Below, in pieces: positions 36,907 through 45,631 of a DNA stretch of 64,000 bases. The notes below the pieces were generated by a model, which saw only the letters and a list, made by a program, of their open reading frames with translations, did not search any database and had not been told where the DNA came from. The position numbers were made by a program, and so were the translations under genes. The stretch lies in the NCBI RefSeq assembly GCF_003989665.1, contig NZ_RZIJ01000001.1, positions 496,001-560,000 on the forward strand, given 5' to 3'. This DNA is from Azospirillum doebereinerae (lineage in GTDB: Bacteria; Pseudomonadota; Alphaproteobacteria; Azospirillales; Azospirillaceae). Positions within the stretch are counted from its first letter, which is position 1; the number at the start of each line of letters is the position of its first letter.

Positions 36907-38460
36907 TTACGCCAACGGCCGGCGTCCGGCGGTCAGGGTGTGGGCCAGCAGCGCCTTCAGCAGCGCCGGGTCGCAGGGCTTGTGGACCAGCCGGAAACCC
37001 GAGCGGTCGACGCTGCGCAGCCGGTCCGGGTCGGTGTCGCCGGTCACGATCACCCCCGGCACCCGCCGCCCGCAGCGGGCGCGGACGGCCTGGATGGCGT
37101 CGATGCCGCTTTCCGGCCCCGACAGGCGCAGGTCGGACAGCACGAGGTCCGGCGGCGCCATCCGGTCCAACCCGGCGACGGCCTCGTCGATGCCGCGCAC
37201 CGGAACCACGTCGTAGCCCCAGCCGCGCAGCAGCAGCCCGATGCCCTCCAACTGCATGGCGTCGTCCTCGATCACCAGAACGGTGCCGCTGTCGGCCGAG
37301 GAGTCCCCGTCCGCCCCGGTGTCGGCCTCGTCGTCGTCCGAGTCGTCCTCGTCGCCGGACGTCTCGGCCAACGGCAGCTCCACCGCGAAGACCGACCCTC
37401 GCCCCGGCTTGGAGCGCAGCGTCACCGGATGGCCGAGCGTCTCGGCCAGCCGCCGAACGATGGCCAGCCCCAGCCCCAGCCCCTGGCGCCGGTCGCGCCC
37501 CGGATTGCCGAGCTGGTGGAAATCCTCGAAGATCGCCACGTGGTTGGCGGGGTCGATGCCGACGCCGGTGTCCCAGACCTCGACCAGCAGGCGCCCCCCC
37601 CGGCGCCGCGTCGCCAGCAGCACCCCGCCCTTTTCGGTGTAGCGCAGCGCGTTGGACAGGATCGGCCGCAGCAGCCGCTCCAGCAGCACCGGGTCGCTCA
37701 TCACCTCGACATCCGCCGGGCGGACGTTGAGCCGCAGGCCCTTGGCCTCCGCCTCCGGACCGAACTCCTCCAGCATCTGGGCCAGGGTCTCGTCGATGGG
37801 GAAGGCGCGCGGCTGCGGGACGACCAGACCGGCCTCCAGCGCCGACACGTCCAGCAGGGCGCGCAGCAGCGTCTCGCCGCCGATGATCGACTGCTCCAGC
37901 TTGTTGCCCAGCTCGATGCTGGCCGGATCGGTCAGCCGTCCCATCAACAGATGGTGGAACAGATGCATGGCCTGGAAGGGCTGGCGCAGATCGTGGCTCG
38001 CCGCCGACAGGAACTTGCCCTTGGCGGTGCGCGCCCGCTCGGCGTCGGCGCGGGCCTGGGCGGTCTCCGCCTGCGCGACGGCCAGCTTGGCGGCGTCGGC
38101 GTCGCCGATCGCGGCCACGGCGGTGACGGTCCCGTCGGCGTCCCGCACCGGAGTCAGGGTCAGCGTGCCGGCCAGCATCCCAGTGGGCATAATTCCGGAT
38201 AAGGTCACCGGCGCGCCGGTCGCGGCCACCCGGCGGCGCTGCGCCTCGACGGTCTGCGCGGCGGCGGCCGGGATGCCGGCCTCGGCCAGGCTCTTGCCCT
38301 CGACGTCGTCCGGCTGTTGGCCGAGCGCGGCGGCAAAGGCGCGGTTGACCACAAGCAACCGCCCCCCAGCATCAAGCAACGCGTGCGGCGCGCCGTTGGA
38401 CGACAGCAGCGCATCCAACCAATCCTCGCGCTTCGTCGTATGACTTTCGTTGAGAGGCAT
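36907..38460 (-). CDS. PAS-histidine kinase-receiver hybrid sensor
   Basis: A 517 aa soluble hybrid kinase. A PAS domain (about 12-125) leads to a short coiled coil and the H-box SAASHDLRQPFQAM (H156). ATP-binding motifs are NALRYTEKGG, DTGVGID and QGLGLGLAIVRR. A very acidic linker (GDEDDSDDDEADTG) joins a C-terminal receiver with phosphoacceptor context LVLSDLRLSG and conserved lysine in LVHKPCDP. No output domain is present, so phosphate must go to another protein. No membrane segment, so a cytoplasmic signal is expected. The start at 38460 has no strong ribosome site. Confidence 0.88.
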   Translation of the reverse strand: MPLNESHTTKREDWLDALLSSNGAPHALLDAGGRLLVVNRAFAAALGQQPDDVEGKSLAEAGIPAAAAQTVEAQRRRVAATGAPVTLSGIMPTGMLAGTLTLTPVRDADGTVTAVAAIGDADAAKLAVAQAETAQARADAERARTAKGKFLSAASHDLRQPFQAMHLFHHLLMGRLTDPASIELGNKLEQSIIGGETLLRALLDVSALEAGLVVPQPRAFPIDETLAQMLEEFGPEAEAKGLRLNVRPADVEVMSDPVLLERLLRPILSNALRYTEKGGVLLATRRRGGRLLVEVWDTGVGIDPANHVAIFEDFHQLGNPGRDRRQGLGLGLAIVRRLAETLGHPVTLRSKPGRGSVFAVELPLAETSGDEDDSDDDEADTGADGDSSADSGTVLVIEDDAMQLEGIGLLLRGWGYDVVPVRGIDEAVAGLDRMAPPDLVLSDLRLSGPESGIDAIQAVRARCGRRVPGVIVTGDTDPDRLRSVDRSGFRLVHKPCDPALLKALLAHTLTAGRRPLA

Positions 38461-38697
38461 GGGCGTACACTCGGTGATGATTTGGGAGCCACGCGGAAAA
38501 GACCGTCGCGTTACCTCTGCTTTATCTTGTGCCTCAATCGTTCGTGTCAAATGTGACCTGAGTCCATCCCATGGGATAGGCGCGCGCCGAAGCTGATAGG
38601 CCACAGGTCGGAGGGCGTAGGCCTCACCTCCCGCGCGGCGGGTCCGGAAATGGTCCCAAGGATTGGCGCGCGCCCCCCAAGCGGATTATAAGACGCC

Positions 38698-39450
38698 ATG
38701 GTGTCCCGCCGCCCGTCCCCCCTCCGCCGCTCCAGGCGCTCGCCCGCCCAGGCGCCGAAACCGCCGCGCGCGCTGGAGGTTGCCGGGCTGCCCGTGCCGC
38801 TGGAGCTGCGGGAGAGCGCGCGCGCCACCCGGATGACGTTGCGGGTCGATCCCGGCCGGGGGTTGGTGCAGGTGGTCATCCCCGTCGGCGTGTCCGAAGC
38901 CGACGCCCGGCACTTCATCGGCCGCCACGACGGCTGGCTGCGGGCGCGCATGGCAGCCCTGCCGCCCTCCCTGCCGTTCCAGGACGGTGCCTCGGTCCCC
39001 TATCTCGGCGTCGAGCACCCGATCCGCCACACCCCCGAACTGCGCGGCGCCACCCGAATCGAGTCGGGCGCGATCCTCGTCGGCGGTCAGGCCGAGCACG
39101 TCCCCCGCCGGGTCCGCGATTTCCTGATCCAGGAAGCCAAGCGCGAGTTGGCGGCCCGCGCGCGGGACAAGGCCGCCCTTCTCGGCGCACGGGTCGCCGC
39201 CGTCACCGTCCGCGACACCCGGAGCCGTTGGGGAAGCTGCTCCTCGACCGGCCGACTGTCCTTCTCATGGCGGCTGATCCTGACGCCGGAGCCGGTGCTC
39301 GACTATGTGGTCGGTCACGAGGTGGCGCATCTGCGGGAGATGAACCACTCCGCCCGCTTCTGGGCGCTGTGCGCCAGCCTGACCGCCGGAGTCGAGGCCC
39401 CGCGCGCTTGGCTGAAGGCAAACGGCACCCGCCTGCTGCGCTACGGCTGA
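38698..39450 (+). CDS. SprT/YgjP-like metal-dependent hydrolase (DUF45)
   Basis: A 250 aa protein with the zincin motif HEVAHLREMNHSARFW near the C-terminus and TVRDTRSRWGSCSSTGRLSF before it, the two landmarks of the YgjP/DUF45 family of putative metalloproteases. The N-terminal region carries ESARATRMTLRVDPGRGLVQ. The cellular substrate is not known. It is likely co-transcribed with the efflux pump gene 115 bases downstream. Confidence 0.85.
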   Translation: MVSRRPSPLRRSRRSPAQAPKPPRALEVAGLPVPLELRESARATRMTLRVDPGRGLVQVVIPVGVSEADARHFIGRHDGWLRARMAALPPSLPFQDGASVPYLGVEHPIRHTPELRGATRIESGAILVGGQAEHVPRRVRDFLIQEAKRELAARARDKAALLGARVAAVTVRDTRSRWGSCSSTGRLSFSWRLILTPEPVLDYVVGHEVAHLREMNHSARFWALCASLTAGVEAPRAWLKANGTRLLRYG

Positions 39451-39565
39451 AGCCACGTCGCCGTTGCGGCGCGGGATGTTTCATCCGATACAGTGCGTCC
39501 CGCGCCTTGTCCGTCCCGCCCCCCCGGCGCGCTCCGCCCTACCCGCCCCCTGCCCGCCGGTTGTC

Positions 39566-40765
39566 ATGCCCCGCTCCGACTCCCTGGTCATCCGCGTCCT
39601 GCTGACGGCGTTGGTCGCCTTCGGTCCGATGTCCACCGACCTCTATCTGCCGTCGCTGCCGACGCTGGTGCGGGTGTTCGGCACCGACATCGCCACCGTG
39701 CAGCTCACGCTCTCGGTGTTCCTGGTCGGCTTCGCGGTGTCGCAACTGGTCTACGGGCCGATGTCGGACCGGTTCGGGCGGCGGCCGACGCTGCTGGTCG
39801 GGGTCGCCATCTATCTGGCCGCCAGCGCCGCCTGCGCCCTGGCCTCGGACATCCACGGGCTGATCGTCGCCCGCTTCTTCCAGGCGCTGGGGGCGTGCTG
39901 CGGCCCGGTGGTGGCCCGCGCGGTAGTGCGCGACGTGTTCGGGCGCGACCGCGCGGCGACGGTGCTGGCCTACATGTCGATGGCGATGGCGCTGGCCCCG
40001 GCGGTCGGGCCGATCCTCGGCGGGGTGGTCACCGAGTGGTTCGGCTGGCGCGCCAACTTCGTCGTGCTGGTGATCTTCGCGCTCGTCATCCTGGCCTCGG
40101 TGTGGAGCCTGCTGGCCGAGACCAACACCCACCGGGACGAGGACGCGCTCCAGCCCGGCCGGCTCGCCGCCAACTACCTGATGCTGCTGCGCAGCCGGGT
40201 CTTCATCGGCTACGTGCTGGTGGTCGCCTTCTCCTACAGCGGCATCTTCGCCTTCATCTCCGGCTCGTCCTTCGTGCTGATCGGGCGGATGCACCTGTCC
40301 CCGGCACAGTACGGCCTCAGCTTCGGCGCGGTGGTGCTGGGCTACATCGTCGGGTCCTTCCTGGCGGGGCGGTTGACCCGCAAGGTCGGCGGCGCCCGGA
40401 TGATCCGCACCGGCACCGCCGTGTCGCTGGCGGGGGGCTTGGCCGGCGGCGCGCTGGCGCTGGCCGGGGTGGAGCACATCGCCGCCATCGTCGGCCCGGT
40501 CTTCCTCTTCATCCTGGGCAGCGGGCTGACCCTGCCCAACGCCACCGCCAACGCGGTCGGCCCCTACCCGACCATGGCGGGGCTGGCCTCCTCTCTGCTG
40601 GGCTTCGCGCAGATGGCCATCGCCGCCGTCATCGGCATCGGGGTCGGGCATCTGGACGACGGCACCCAGCTTCCCATGATGGGCGCCATCGGCGTCGTCG
40701 CGCTGGGCGCGATGCTGGCGCACCGCCTGCTGGTCACCCCCGCGGGCGACGGGCGACCCGCCTGA
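39566..40765 (+). CDS. Bcr/CflA-type multidrug efflux MFS transporter
   Basis: A 399 aa proton-driven exporter with twelve membrane helices. The start LLTALVAFGPMSTDLYLPSL is the DHA1 Bcr/CflA signature, followed by QLVYGPMSDRFGRRP (motif A) and ARAVVRDVF. ATG 39566 gives the family length. It could export drugs or a metabolite such as a sulfonamide or cysteine, which cannot be told from sequence. It ends 32 bases inside the convergent mgtC-like gene. Confidence 0.9.
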   Translation: MPRSDSLVIRVLLTALVAFGPMSTDLYLPSLPTLVRVFGTDIATVQLTLSVFLVGFAVSQLVYGPMSDRFGRRPTLLVGVAIYLAASAACALASDIHGLIVARFFQALGACCGPVVARAVVRDVFGRDRAATVLAYMSMAMALAPAVGPILGGVVTEWFGWRANFVVLVIFALVILASVWSLLAETNTHRDEDALQPGRLAANYLMLLRSRVFIGYVLVVAFSYSGIFAFISGSSFVLIGRMHLSPAQYGLSFGAVVLGYIVGSFLAGRLTRKVGGARMIRTGTAVSLAGGLAGGALALAGVEHIAAIVGPVFLFILGSGLTLPNATANAVGPYPTMAGLASSLLGFAQMAIAAVIGIGVGHLDDGTQLPMMGAIGVVALGAMLAHRLLVTPAGDGRPA

Positions 40766-41252
40766 CCCGCAACGGCGCCGCCCGCTTCGCGGCCTTGGCC
40801 TCCTCGATGTCGGGGAACCAGCGCATCAGCAGGGTGAAGACGACCGTGACGACCAGGCACATCCCCAGCGCCATCCCGGCCAGCAGATAGTAACCGGCCC
40901 CGCAAGCGATCCCCAGCGCACCCGCCACCCAGATCACCGCCGCCGTGGTCGCCCCGCGCACGGTGTCGCCGGAGCGGAACATCACCCCGGCGCTGATGAA
41001 GCCGACCGCCTGGGCGACGCCCTGGATGACGCGCACCGGATCGCTGCGCCCCTCGTCCTGCGGATGGGCCATCCAGAACTCCAGCGCCACCAGAGTCGTC
41101 AGCGCCGAGCTGATCGCGATCAGCGTGTGCGTGCGCAACCCCGCCGCCTTGCCGCGCATCTCGCGATCCAACCCCAGAAGCGCCCCGCAGAAGGCGGCGG
41201 CCAGCAAGCGCAAACCAATCTCCTCGGCCGTCAAAACTTCAGACAACCCCAT
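40734..41252 (-). CDS. MgtC/SapB family membrane protein
   Basis: A 172 aa protein of the MgtC/SapB family. LAAAFCGALLGLDREMRGKA, AAGLRTHTLIAISSALTTL and GFISAGVMFRSGDTVRGATT are diagnostic. It has about four membrane helices and a basic C-terminal tail. Short family members lacking the long ACT-like tail of virulence MgtC are common; roles in magnesium or membrane potential control are suggested for the family. The 3' end overlaps the convergent MFS gene. Confidence 0.88.
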   Translation of the reverse strand: MGLSEVLTAEEIGLRLLAAAFCGALLGLDREMRGKAAGLRTHTLIAISSALTTLVALEFWMAHPQDEGRSDPVRVIQGVAQAVGFISAGVMFRSGDTVRGATTAAVIWVAGALGIACGAGYYLLAGMALGMCLVVTVVFTLLMRWFPDIEEAKAAKRAAPLRVRRVARRPRG

Positions 41253-41472
41253 GAAAACACTCCATTTTTTGTGACTTCTCCAAGGCCCGCCAATTTTTTG
41301 CCCCGTTGCGCATTTTTCACTTTGATTCCGGGGGCGATGGCTCTATGTAACGCGAACTCGCAAGCGCACGTGCCGCTGGCCCGCCCCTCGATTTCCCGAG
41401 ATGTGGTTATGCAACGACGTAACGCGTGATCCCCGACCGTCCCTTAAACAAGGCGGCGACTTGGAGGTTACG

Positions 41473-41595
41473 ATGGTTCATGTTGTTGCGGGTGGGCGCG
41501 TGCTCACCCGTCTCCGAAATTTCACACCTCTGGTCTGTACGGGCATGACACGGTCCTGTCCGGGGCAATCCAGTATCGGCGGCCCGAGCGCCTGA
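41473..41595 (+). CDS. Putative 40-residue leader peptide of the ornithine decarboxylase gene
   Basis: An ATG five bases after a perfect GGAGG opens a 40-codon frame starting MVHVVAGGRVLTRLRNF, with TPLVCTGMTR in the middle. The stop TGA at 41593-41595 lies inside the left arm of the hairpin at 41579-41636, so a ribosome finishing or stalling on this frame would alter that fold. Enterobacterial speF is controlled by an arrest peptide, SpeFL; this peptide is not a visible homologue but the arrangement is similar. No other gene is seen between 41253 and 41472. Confidence 0.5.
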   Translation: MVHVVAGGRVLTRLRNFTPLVCTGMTRSCPGQSSIGGPSA

Positions 41596-41636
41596 TCAGC
41601 GATAAACCGCTGCTGATCGGTCGAGCGCTGGGCCGC
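41579..41636 (+). ncRNA. Structured leader hairpin upstream of ornithine decarboxylase (speF-leader-like)
   Basis: A long interrupted stem: GCGGCCC pairs with GGGCCGC, AGCGC with GCGCT, and GATCAGC with GCTGATC, around an 11-base loop. It lies 57 bases before the decarboxylase ATG and overlaps the leader peptide stop. A conserved speF leader RNA motif upstream of ornithine decarboxylase genes is known in alphaproteobacteria; whether this fits that model was not tested. Confidence 0.6.
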
Positions 41637-41693
41637 TCCGATTCCCCGACTCCGCCTTTTCCCGTCCATCATCTTGCGTCCCAGGAGACTGAG

Positions 41694-42830
41694 ATGAACC
41701 AGAAGATTGCGCGCTTTTTCGATGAGCAGCGCCCGCAGACCCCGTGCCTCGTCCTCGATCTGGACGTCGTCGAGCAGAACTACAACGATCTGCACGACGC
41801 CCTTCCCGACGCCCGCATCTTCTATGCGGTGAAGGCGAATCCGGCCGCGGAAATCCTGGCTCTCCTGGCCCGCCTCGGCTCGGCCTTCGATTGCGCCTCC
41901 GTCCCGGAAATCCAGATGGCGCTGGCCGCCGGCGCCTCGCCCGACCGCATCTCCTTCGGCAACACCATCAAGAAGGAGAGCGACGTCCGCCGCGCCTTCG
42001 AGCTGGGCGTGCGCCTGTTCGCCTTCGATAGCGAGCCGGAACTGGAGAAGATCGAGCGCGCCGCCCCCGGCGCCCGCGTCTTCTGCCGCATCCTGACCTC
42101 GGGCGAGGGCGCCGAATGGCCGCTGTCGCGCAAGTTCGGCTGCGACCTGACGATGGCCCGCCAGCTTCTGCTGAAGGCCCGCGACATGGACGTCCAGCCC
42201 TACGGCGTGTCGTTCCACGTCGGCTCGCAGCAGAAGGACCTGATGCAGTGGGACCACGCCATCTTCCAGGTGGCGCAGCTGTTCCGCGAGCTTGAGGTGC
42301 TGGGCGTCGACCTCGGCATGATCAACCTGGGCGGCGGCTTCCCGACCCGCTACCGCACCGACGTGCCGGAATGCACCGCCTACGGTCAGGCGATCTTCGA
42401 CTCGCTGCGCACCCATTTCGGCAACCACCTGCCCGAGACCATCGTCGAGCCCGGCCGCGGCATGGTCGGCAGCGCCGGCGTGATCGAGAGCGAGGTCGTG
42501 CTGGTGTCCCGCAAGTCGGCCGAGGATCCCAAGCGCTGGGTCTACCTCGACATCGGCAAGTTCGGCGGTCTGGCCGAGACGATGGACGAGGCGATCCAGT
42601 ACCCGATCGAGGTGCTGGGCGACGATCTGGAAAGCGACCGCGAGGCCGTGATCCTGGCCGGTCCGACCTGCGATTCGGCCGACGTGCTCTACGAGCGCGC
42701 CGACTACAAGATGCCGGTGGATCTGAAGTGCGGCGACCGGGTCCGCATCCACGCCACGGGCGCCTACACGACGACCTACTCGGCCGTCTGCTTCAACGGC
42801 TTCGAGCCGCTCAAGCATTACTGCATCTGA
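41694..42830 (+). CDS. Type III PLP ornithine/lysine decarboxylase
   Basis: A 378 aa decarboxylase of the eukaryote-like alanine racemase fold. The PLP lysine is K47 in FYAVKANPAAEI; other landmarks are FDCASVPEIQMALAAGASPD, SFHVGSQQKDLM, NLGGGFPTRY, EPGRGMVGSAGV, the dimer cysteine in GPTCDSAD, and TGAYTTTYSAVCFNGF near the end. It makes putrescine from ornithine and may also act on lysine. AGGAGACTGAG precedes the ATG. It is transcribed alone behind a structured leader and ends at two hairpins. Confidence 0.92.
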   Translation: MNQKIARFFDEQRPQTPCLVLDLDVVEQNYNDLHDALPDARIFYAVKANPAAEILALLARLGSAFDCASVPEIQMALAAGASPDRISFGNTIKKESDVRRAFELGVRLFAFDSEPELEKIERAAPGARVFCRILTSGEGAEWPLSRKFGCDLTMARQLLLKARDMDVQPYGVSFHVGSQQKDLMQWDHAIFQVAQLFRELEVLGVDLGMINLGGGFPTRYRTDVPECTAYGQAIFDSLRTHFGNHLPETIVEPGRGMVGSAGVIESEVVLVSRKSAEDPKRWVYLDIGKFGGLAETMDEAIQYPIEVLGDDLESDREAVILAGPTCDSADVLYERADYKMPVDLKCGDRVRIHATGAYTTTYSAVCFNGFEPLKHYCI

Positions 42831-42859
42831 TCTGTGCGGGGCTTCGGCCCCGCTGGTTC

Positions 42860-42914
42860 AGCGTCCAACGATCCGCCGGCCGTTCCATCCCGGCCGGCGG
42901 ATCGAAGGGACGCT
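42860..42914. repeat. Long inverted repeat after the decarboxylase gene
   Basis: GATCCGCCGGCC (42870-42881) pairs perfectly with GGCCGGCGGATC (42892-42903), and the flanking AGCGTCC pairs with GGACGCT outside a small internal loop. It starts about 30 bases after the stop and precedes the terminator at 42941. It probably forms a stable mRNA 3' end. Confidence 0.65.
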
Positions 42915-42940
42915 TCAAGACTTCACAGCGTCCGGACATG

Positions 42941-42977
42941 AAAAAGGGCCGCTCTCCTTATCGGAGGCGGCCCTTTT
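42941..42977. terminator. Bidirectional rho-independent terminator
   Basis: AAAAAGGGCCGC pairs with GCGGCCCTTTTT, continued by CTCC / GGAG, with a short loop. It separates the decarboxylase gene from the convergent DUF1127 gene. Confidence 0.88.
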
Positions 42978-42992
42978 TGCTGGCGAAAGCGT

Positions 42993-43205
42993 TCATTCGC
43001 GCCAGAACGGCTTGGACATTTCCTGGTCGGCGTCGAGACGGTTGAAGCCGATGTCCTGCAGCATGCGCTCGTCGAGACGGCCGAGTTCACGGCGGGTCAC
43101 GATGCGCTGGCGCCACAGACCCAGCATGTTGGACGCGGTTTCCACGACATGGGCGAAGGAAGAAGAACCGCGGGCGGTGTCAGCCGTATGAGCGAAGGTG
43201 GCCAT
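42993..43205 (-). CDS. DUF1127 protein
   Basis: A 70 aa protein with a C-terminal DUF1127 (YjiS-like) domain: RQRIVTRRELGRLDERMLQD followed by IGFNRLDADQE. The arginine-rich YjiS-like domain is linked in alphaproteobacteria to small-RNA binding and phosphate or carbon adaptation. The N-terminal 35 residues are variable. A single-gene unit. Confidence 0.85.
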   Translation of the reverse strand: MATFAHTADTARGSSSFAHVVETASNMLGLWRQRIVTRRELGRLDERMLQDIGFNRLDADQEMSKPFWRE

Positions 43206-43491
43206 GGTGTGATTCCTATTGTCTTGTTGTCGGAGGGGTCCGCCGGAAGGGCGATCACGCCCTCTGTGTGTGGAAAGATAATTACGCTTTAATCAGGCAT
43301 GTTGCCACCCCCTTCGGCAACATGCCCGCTTTGCAGGCAGCGAGTAACTGGCTAAGGAATGTCACCTTGCTGTGGCAGAACTGTCATTCCGGACCCTTAT
43401 CGTCCGTACCACCCACAATAATCGACTTGCTGGACAGGGTAGCCCGTCTTGCGTCATGCTTTGTTTTGCTTACGGACCATATGGCTTCACC

Positions 43492-44175
43492 ATGATCGAC
43501 ACCATCGGCTTCGACGGCGACGACACGCTCTGGCACAACGAGTCGCTGTTCTCCATGACGCAGGAGCGGTTCCGCGCCCTGCTCGCCCACGCCGCCGACC
43601 CGGCCGACCTCGACCGCCGGCTGCTGGAGGCGGAGCGCGCGAACCTGCGGGTCTACGGCTACGGCATCAAAGGCTTCGTCCTGTCGATGATCGAGACGGC
43701 CATCGCCGTCACCGACGGGCGCGTCCCCGCCCGCGACCTGCAAAGCCTGATCGAGTTCGGCAAGGCGATGCTGGATCACCCGGTGGAGCTTCTGCCCGGC
43801 GTCGCCGAGGTGGTGGAGGCGCTGTCCTCCCGCCACCGCCTGATCCTGGTCACCAAGGGCGACCTGTTCGACCAGGAGAGCAAGATCGCCCGCTCCGGGC
43901 TGGCTGAGCGCTTCGACGCGGTGGAGATCGTCAGCGAGAAGGATCCGGCGACCTACCGCCGCGTCCTCGCCCGTCACGGCGTCGATCCGGCGCGTTTCGT
44001 GATGGTCGGCAACTCGGTGCGCTCGGACATCCTGCCGGTGCTGTCCATCGGTGCCCACGCCGTCCATGTGCCCTACGCCATCACCTGGGCGCACGAGGAG
44101 GCCGAGCCGCCCGACGAGCATTATCGCCGCATCGACAGCGTCCTGGATTTGCCGCCTCTGCTGGCGGCGTGGTGA
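43492..44175 (+). CDS. HAD superfamily hydrolase
   Basis: A 227 aa phosphatase-like HAD protein. Motif I is FDGDDTLWHN (nucleophile D8, acid D10), motif II is ILVTKGDL, and motif III/IV is VSEKDPATYRRVL and FVMVGNSVRSDILPVL. The cap is helical (C1 type). It looks like a nucleotidase or phosphoglycolate-phosphatase-like enzyme; the substrate is not known. It is followed after 14 bases by a cupin gene, probably one transcript. Confidence 0.85.
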   Translation: MIDTIGFDGDDTLWHNESLFSMTQERFRALLAHAADPADLDRRLLEAERANLRVYGYGIKGFVLSMIETAIAVTDGRVPARDLQSLIEFGKAMLDHPVELLPGVAEVVEALSSRHRLILVTKGDLFDQESKIARSGLAERFDAVEIVSEKDPATYRRVLARHGVDPARFVMVGNSVRSDILPVLSIGAHAVHVPYAITWAHEEAEPPDEHYRRIDSVLDLPPLLAAW

Positions 44176-44189
44176 GGAGAGAGCGACCC

Positions 44190-44537
44190 ATGACCACCCT
44201 GTCCACCCTGCCCGCCGACGCGGCACCCGAGACCGGCGCCCCGGCCCCCGACCGCCTGCTGTCCGGCGCGCCGGTCTTCACCACCTGGAACGCCTACGAG
44301 TCGGCCGACGGCAAGCGCTTCGCCGGCACATGGCGGTCCACGCCCGGCGCTTGGCGCATCGTCTACGACGAGTGGGAGTATTGCGAGATCCTGGAAGGCG
44401 AAAGCGTCGTCGCCCACGACGACGGCCGGTCCTGGACCCTGACGCCCGGCGATCGATTCGTGATCGAGCCGGGATTCCAGGGAAGCTGGACGGTGGTCGC
44501 CACCACGGTCAAGCGCTACGTGGTCGTGCTGTCCTGA
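44190..44537 (+). CDS. DUF861 cupin protein
   Basis: A 115 aa cupin of the EutQ/DUF861 type. GTWRSTPGAWRIVYDEWEYC, EILEGESVVAHDDG and LTPGDRFVIEPGFQGSWTVV are the usual landmarks. One ligand histidine of classical cupins is replaced, as is frequent in this subgroup. GAGGAG lies just before the ATG. It follows the HAD gene closely. Confidence 0.85.
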   Translation: MTTLSTLPADAAPETGAPAPDRLLSGAPVFTTWNAYESADGKRFAGTWRSTPGAWRIVYDEWEYCEILEGESVVAHDDGRSWTLTPGDRFVIEPGFQGSWTVVATTVKRYVVVLS

Positions 44538-44558
44538 CGAAACCGTCCGCCGGCCCGA

Positions 44559-44798
44559 TCAACCGATGGCGGAGACACTGCCGGGCGCGCTGGCGTGGTT
44601 GAGGACGGTGACCGCCTTGCGCCCGATCTCGACGGCGAGCACCGCGAGGATCAGCATCGAGGCGACCAGCATCAGCCGGGCGAGGTCGCGCATCCAGGCC
44701 CGCTTCTTCGCGTTGACCCGGTGCTGGTGGATCGCTTGGGCACGGGCGGCTTGGCGGCGGCCTTCCAGACGCCCTCCGATCCAACCGGTCGCTGCCAT
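44559..44798 (-). CDS. Small single-pass membrane protein
   Basis: A 79 aa protein, not recognised. A basic N-terminal half (GRRQAARAQAIHQHRVNAKK) leads to one membrane helix, LMLVASMLILAVLAVEIG. A GGAGG site six bases before the ATG supports a real gene. It is convergent with the cupin gene. Confidence 0.6.
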   Translation of the reverse strand: MAATGWIGGRLEGRRQAARAQAIHQHRVNAKKRAWMRDLARLMLVASMLILAVLAVEIGRKAVTVLNHASAPGSVSAIG

Positions 44799-44880
44799 GA
44801 TGCCCTCCGCGCCCGAACCGCTCCAATTCGATCAGTTTTTATATAAAATTTTATGCGAATGTGCAAGAGGAAGGCGTTGA

Positions 44881-44933
44881 GCGGCACGGCATGGCCCTCT
44901 CTTCCTCCCGAAGAGAGGGCCATGCCGTGCCGC
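44881..44933. repeat. 24 bp perfect inverted repeat
   Basis: Left arm 44881-44904 and right arm 44910-44933 are perfect reverse complements separated by CTCCC. The arms start GCGGCACGGCATGG and end at the loop with CCTCTCTTC. The stem is far longer than a typical terminator and has no T-run. It lies 14 bases after the stop of the DUF971 gene. Confidence 0.85.
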
Positions 44934-44947
44934 ATTATCAACGGACC

Positions 44948-45349
44948 TCAGCGCCGCTTCGGCTCCCGGCTCAACCCCTTCGCGGCCAGTTCGGCGAGGT
45001 ACTCGTCCCACAGCCGGTCCTGCCCCTCGCCGATCTCGTGCAGGTACTTCCACGAGAAGATGCCGCTGTCGTGGAGATCGTCGAACAGGATGCGAACGGC
45101 GTAGTTGCCCACCGCCTCCACCCCGACGATGCCGACATGGCGGCGCCCGGCCACCGTCTGCTTCTGGCTGGCGTTGTGGCCCTGCACCTCGGCGGAGGGG
45201 CTGACCACCCGCAGGAACTCCGCCGGGTAGGAGAAGGAGCGGCCGTCGTCGAAATCGACCTCCAACCGCTTCTCCTCCCTCTTCAGGCGGATCTCCAGCG
45301 GCCAATGGACGGTGCCGAACGGGTCCGACGCGAACCGCTCCTCGGTCAT
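44948..45349 (-). CDS. DUF971 protein
   Basis: A 133 aa protein with the DUF971 fold, also found as the N-terminal domain of gamma-butyrobetaine hydroxylase and linked to iron-sulfur cluster handling. LEVDFDDGRSFSYPAEFLRV, VGIVGVEAVGNYAVRILFDD and DSGIFSWKYLHEIG are diagnostic. The start overlaps the Trm112-like stop by one base (TGATG). Confidence 0.85.
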   Translation of the reverse strand: MTEERFASDPFGTVHWPLEIRLKREEKRLEVDFDDGRSFSYPAEFLRVVSPSAEVQGHNASQKQTVAGRRHVGIVGVEAVGNYAVRILFDDLHDSGIFSWKYLHEIGEGQDRLWDEYLAELAAKGLSREPKRR

Positions 45350-45588
45350 CAGGCGGCTCCCTTGTCGAGGCTGCGGGCCTCGTCGATCAGCATGATCGGA
45401 ATGCCGTCGCGGATCGGGTAGGCCAGGTTGGCGCGCTCGCTGACCAGTTCGCTGCGCTCGGCGTCGTAACGCAGCGGCCCCTTGGTCAGCGGGCAGACCA
45501 GGATTTCCAGAAGCTTGGGATCGACGCGGGCGCTGCCCTTGGAATCGCTGCCCTTTGAATCGCTGATGGTGTCGTCGGGCGTCGGCAT
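45349..45588 (-). CDS. Trm112/UPF0434 family protein
   Basis: A 79 aa Trm112-like protein, a small partner of methyltransferases. The core is [20 protein letters not shown] and [18 protein letters not shown]. The usual second zinc cysteine is threonine (CPLT), as in many alphaproteobacterial members, so no zinc is expected. An in-frame ATG 15 bases upstream (45603) is an equally possible start. It sits between the Lon-N and DUF971 genes. Confidence 0.8.
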   Translation of the reverse strand: MPTPDDTISDSKGSDSKGSARVDPKLLEILVCPLTKGPLRYDAERSELVSERANLAYPIRDGIPIMLIDEARSLDKGAA

Positions 45589-45631
45589 GTCGGTGTCTCG
45601 CATCAGGGATGGGGTTGGAGAACGGCGGGCA

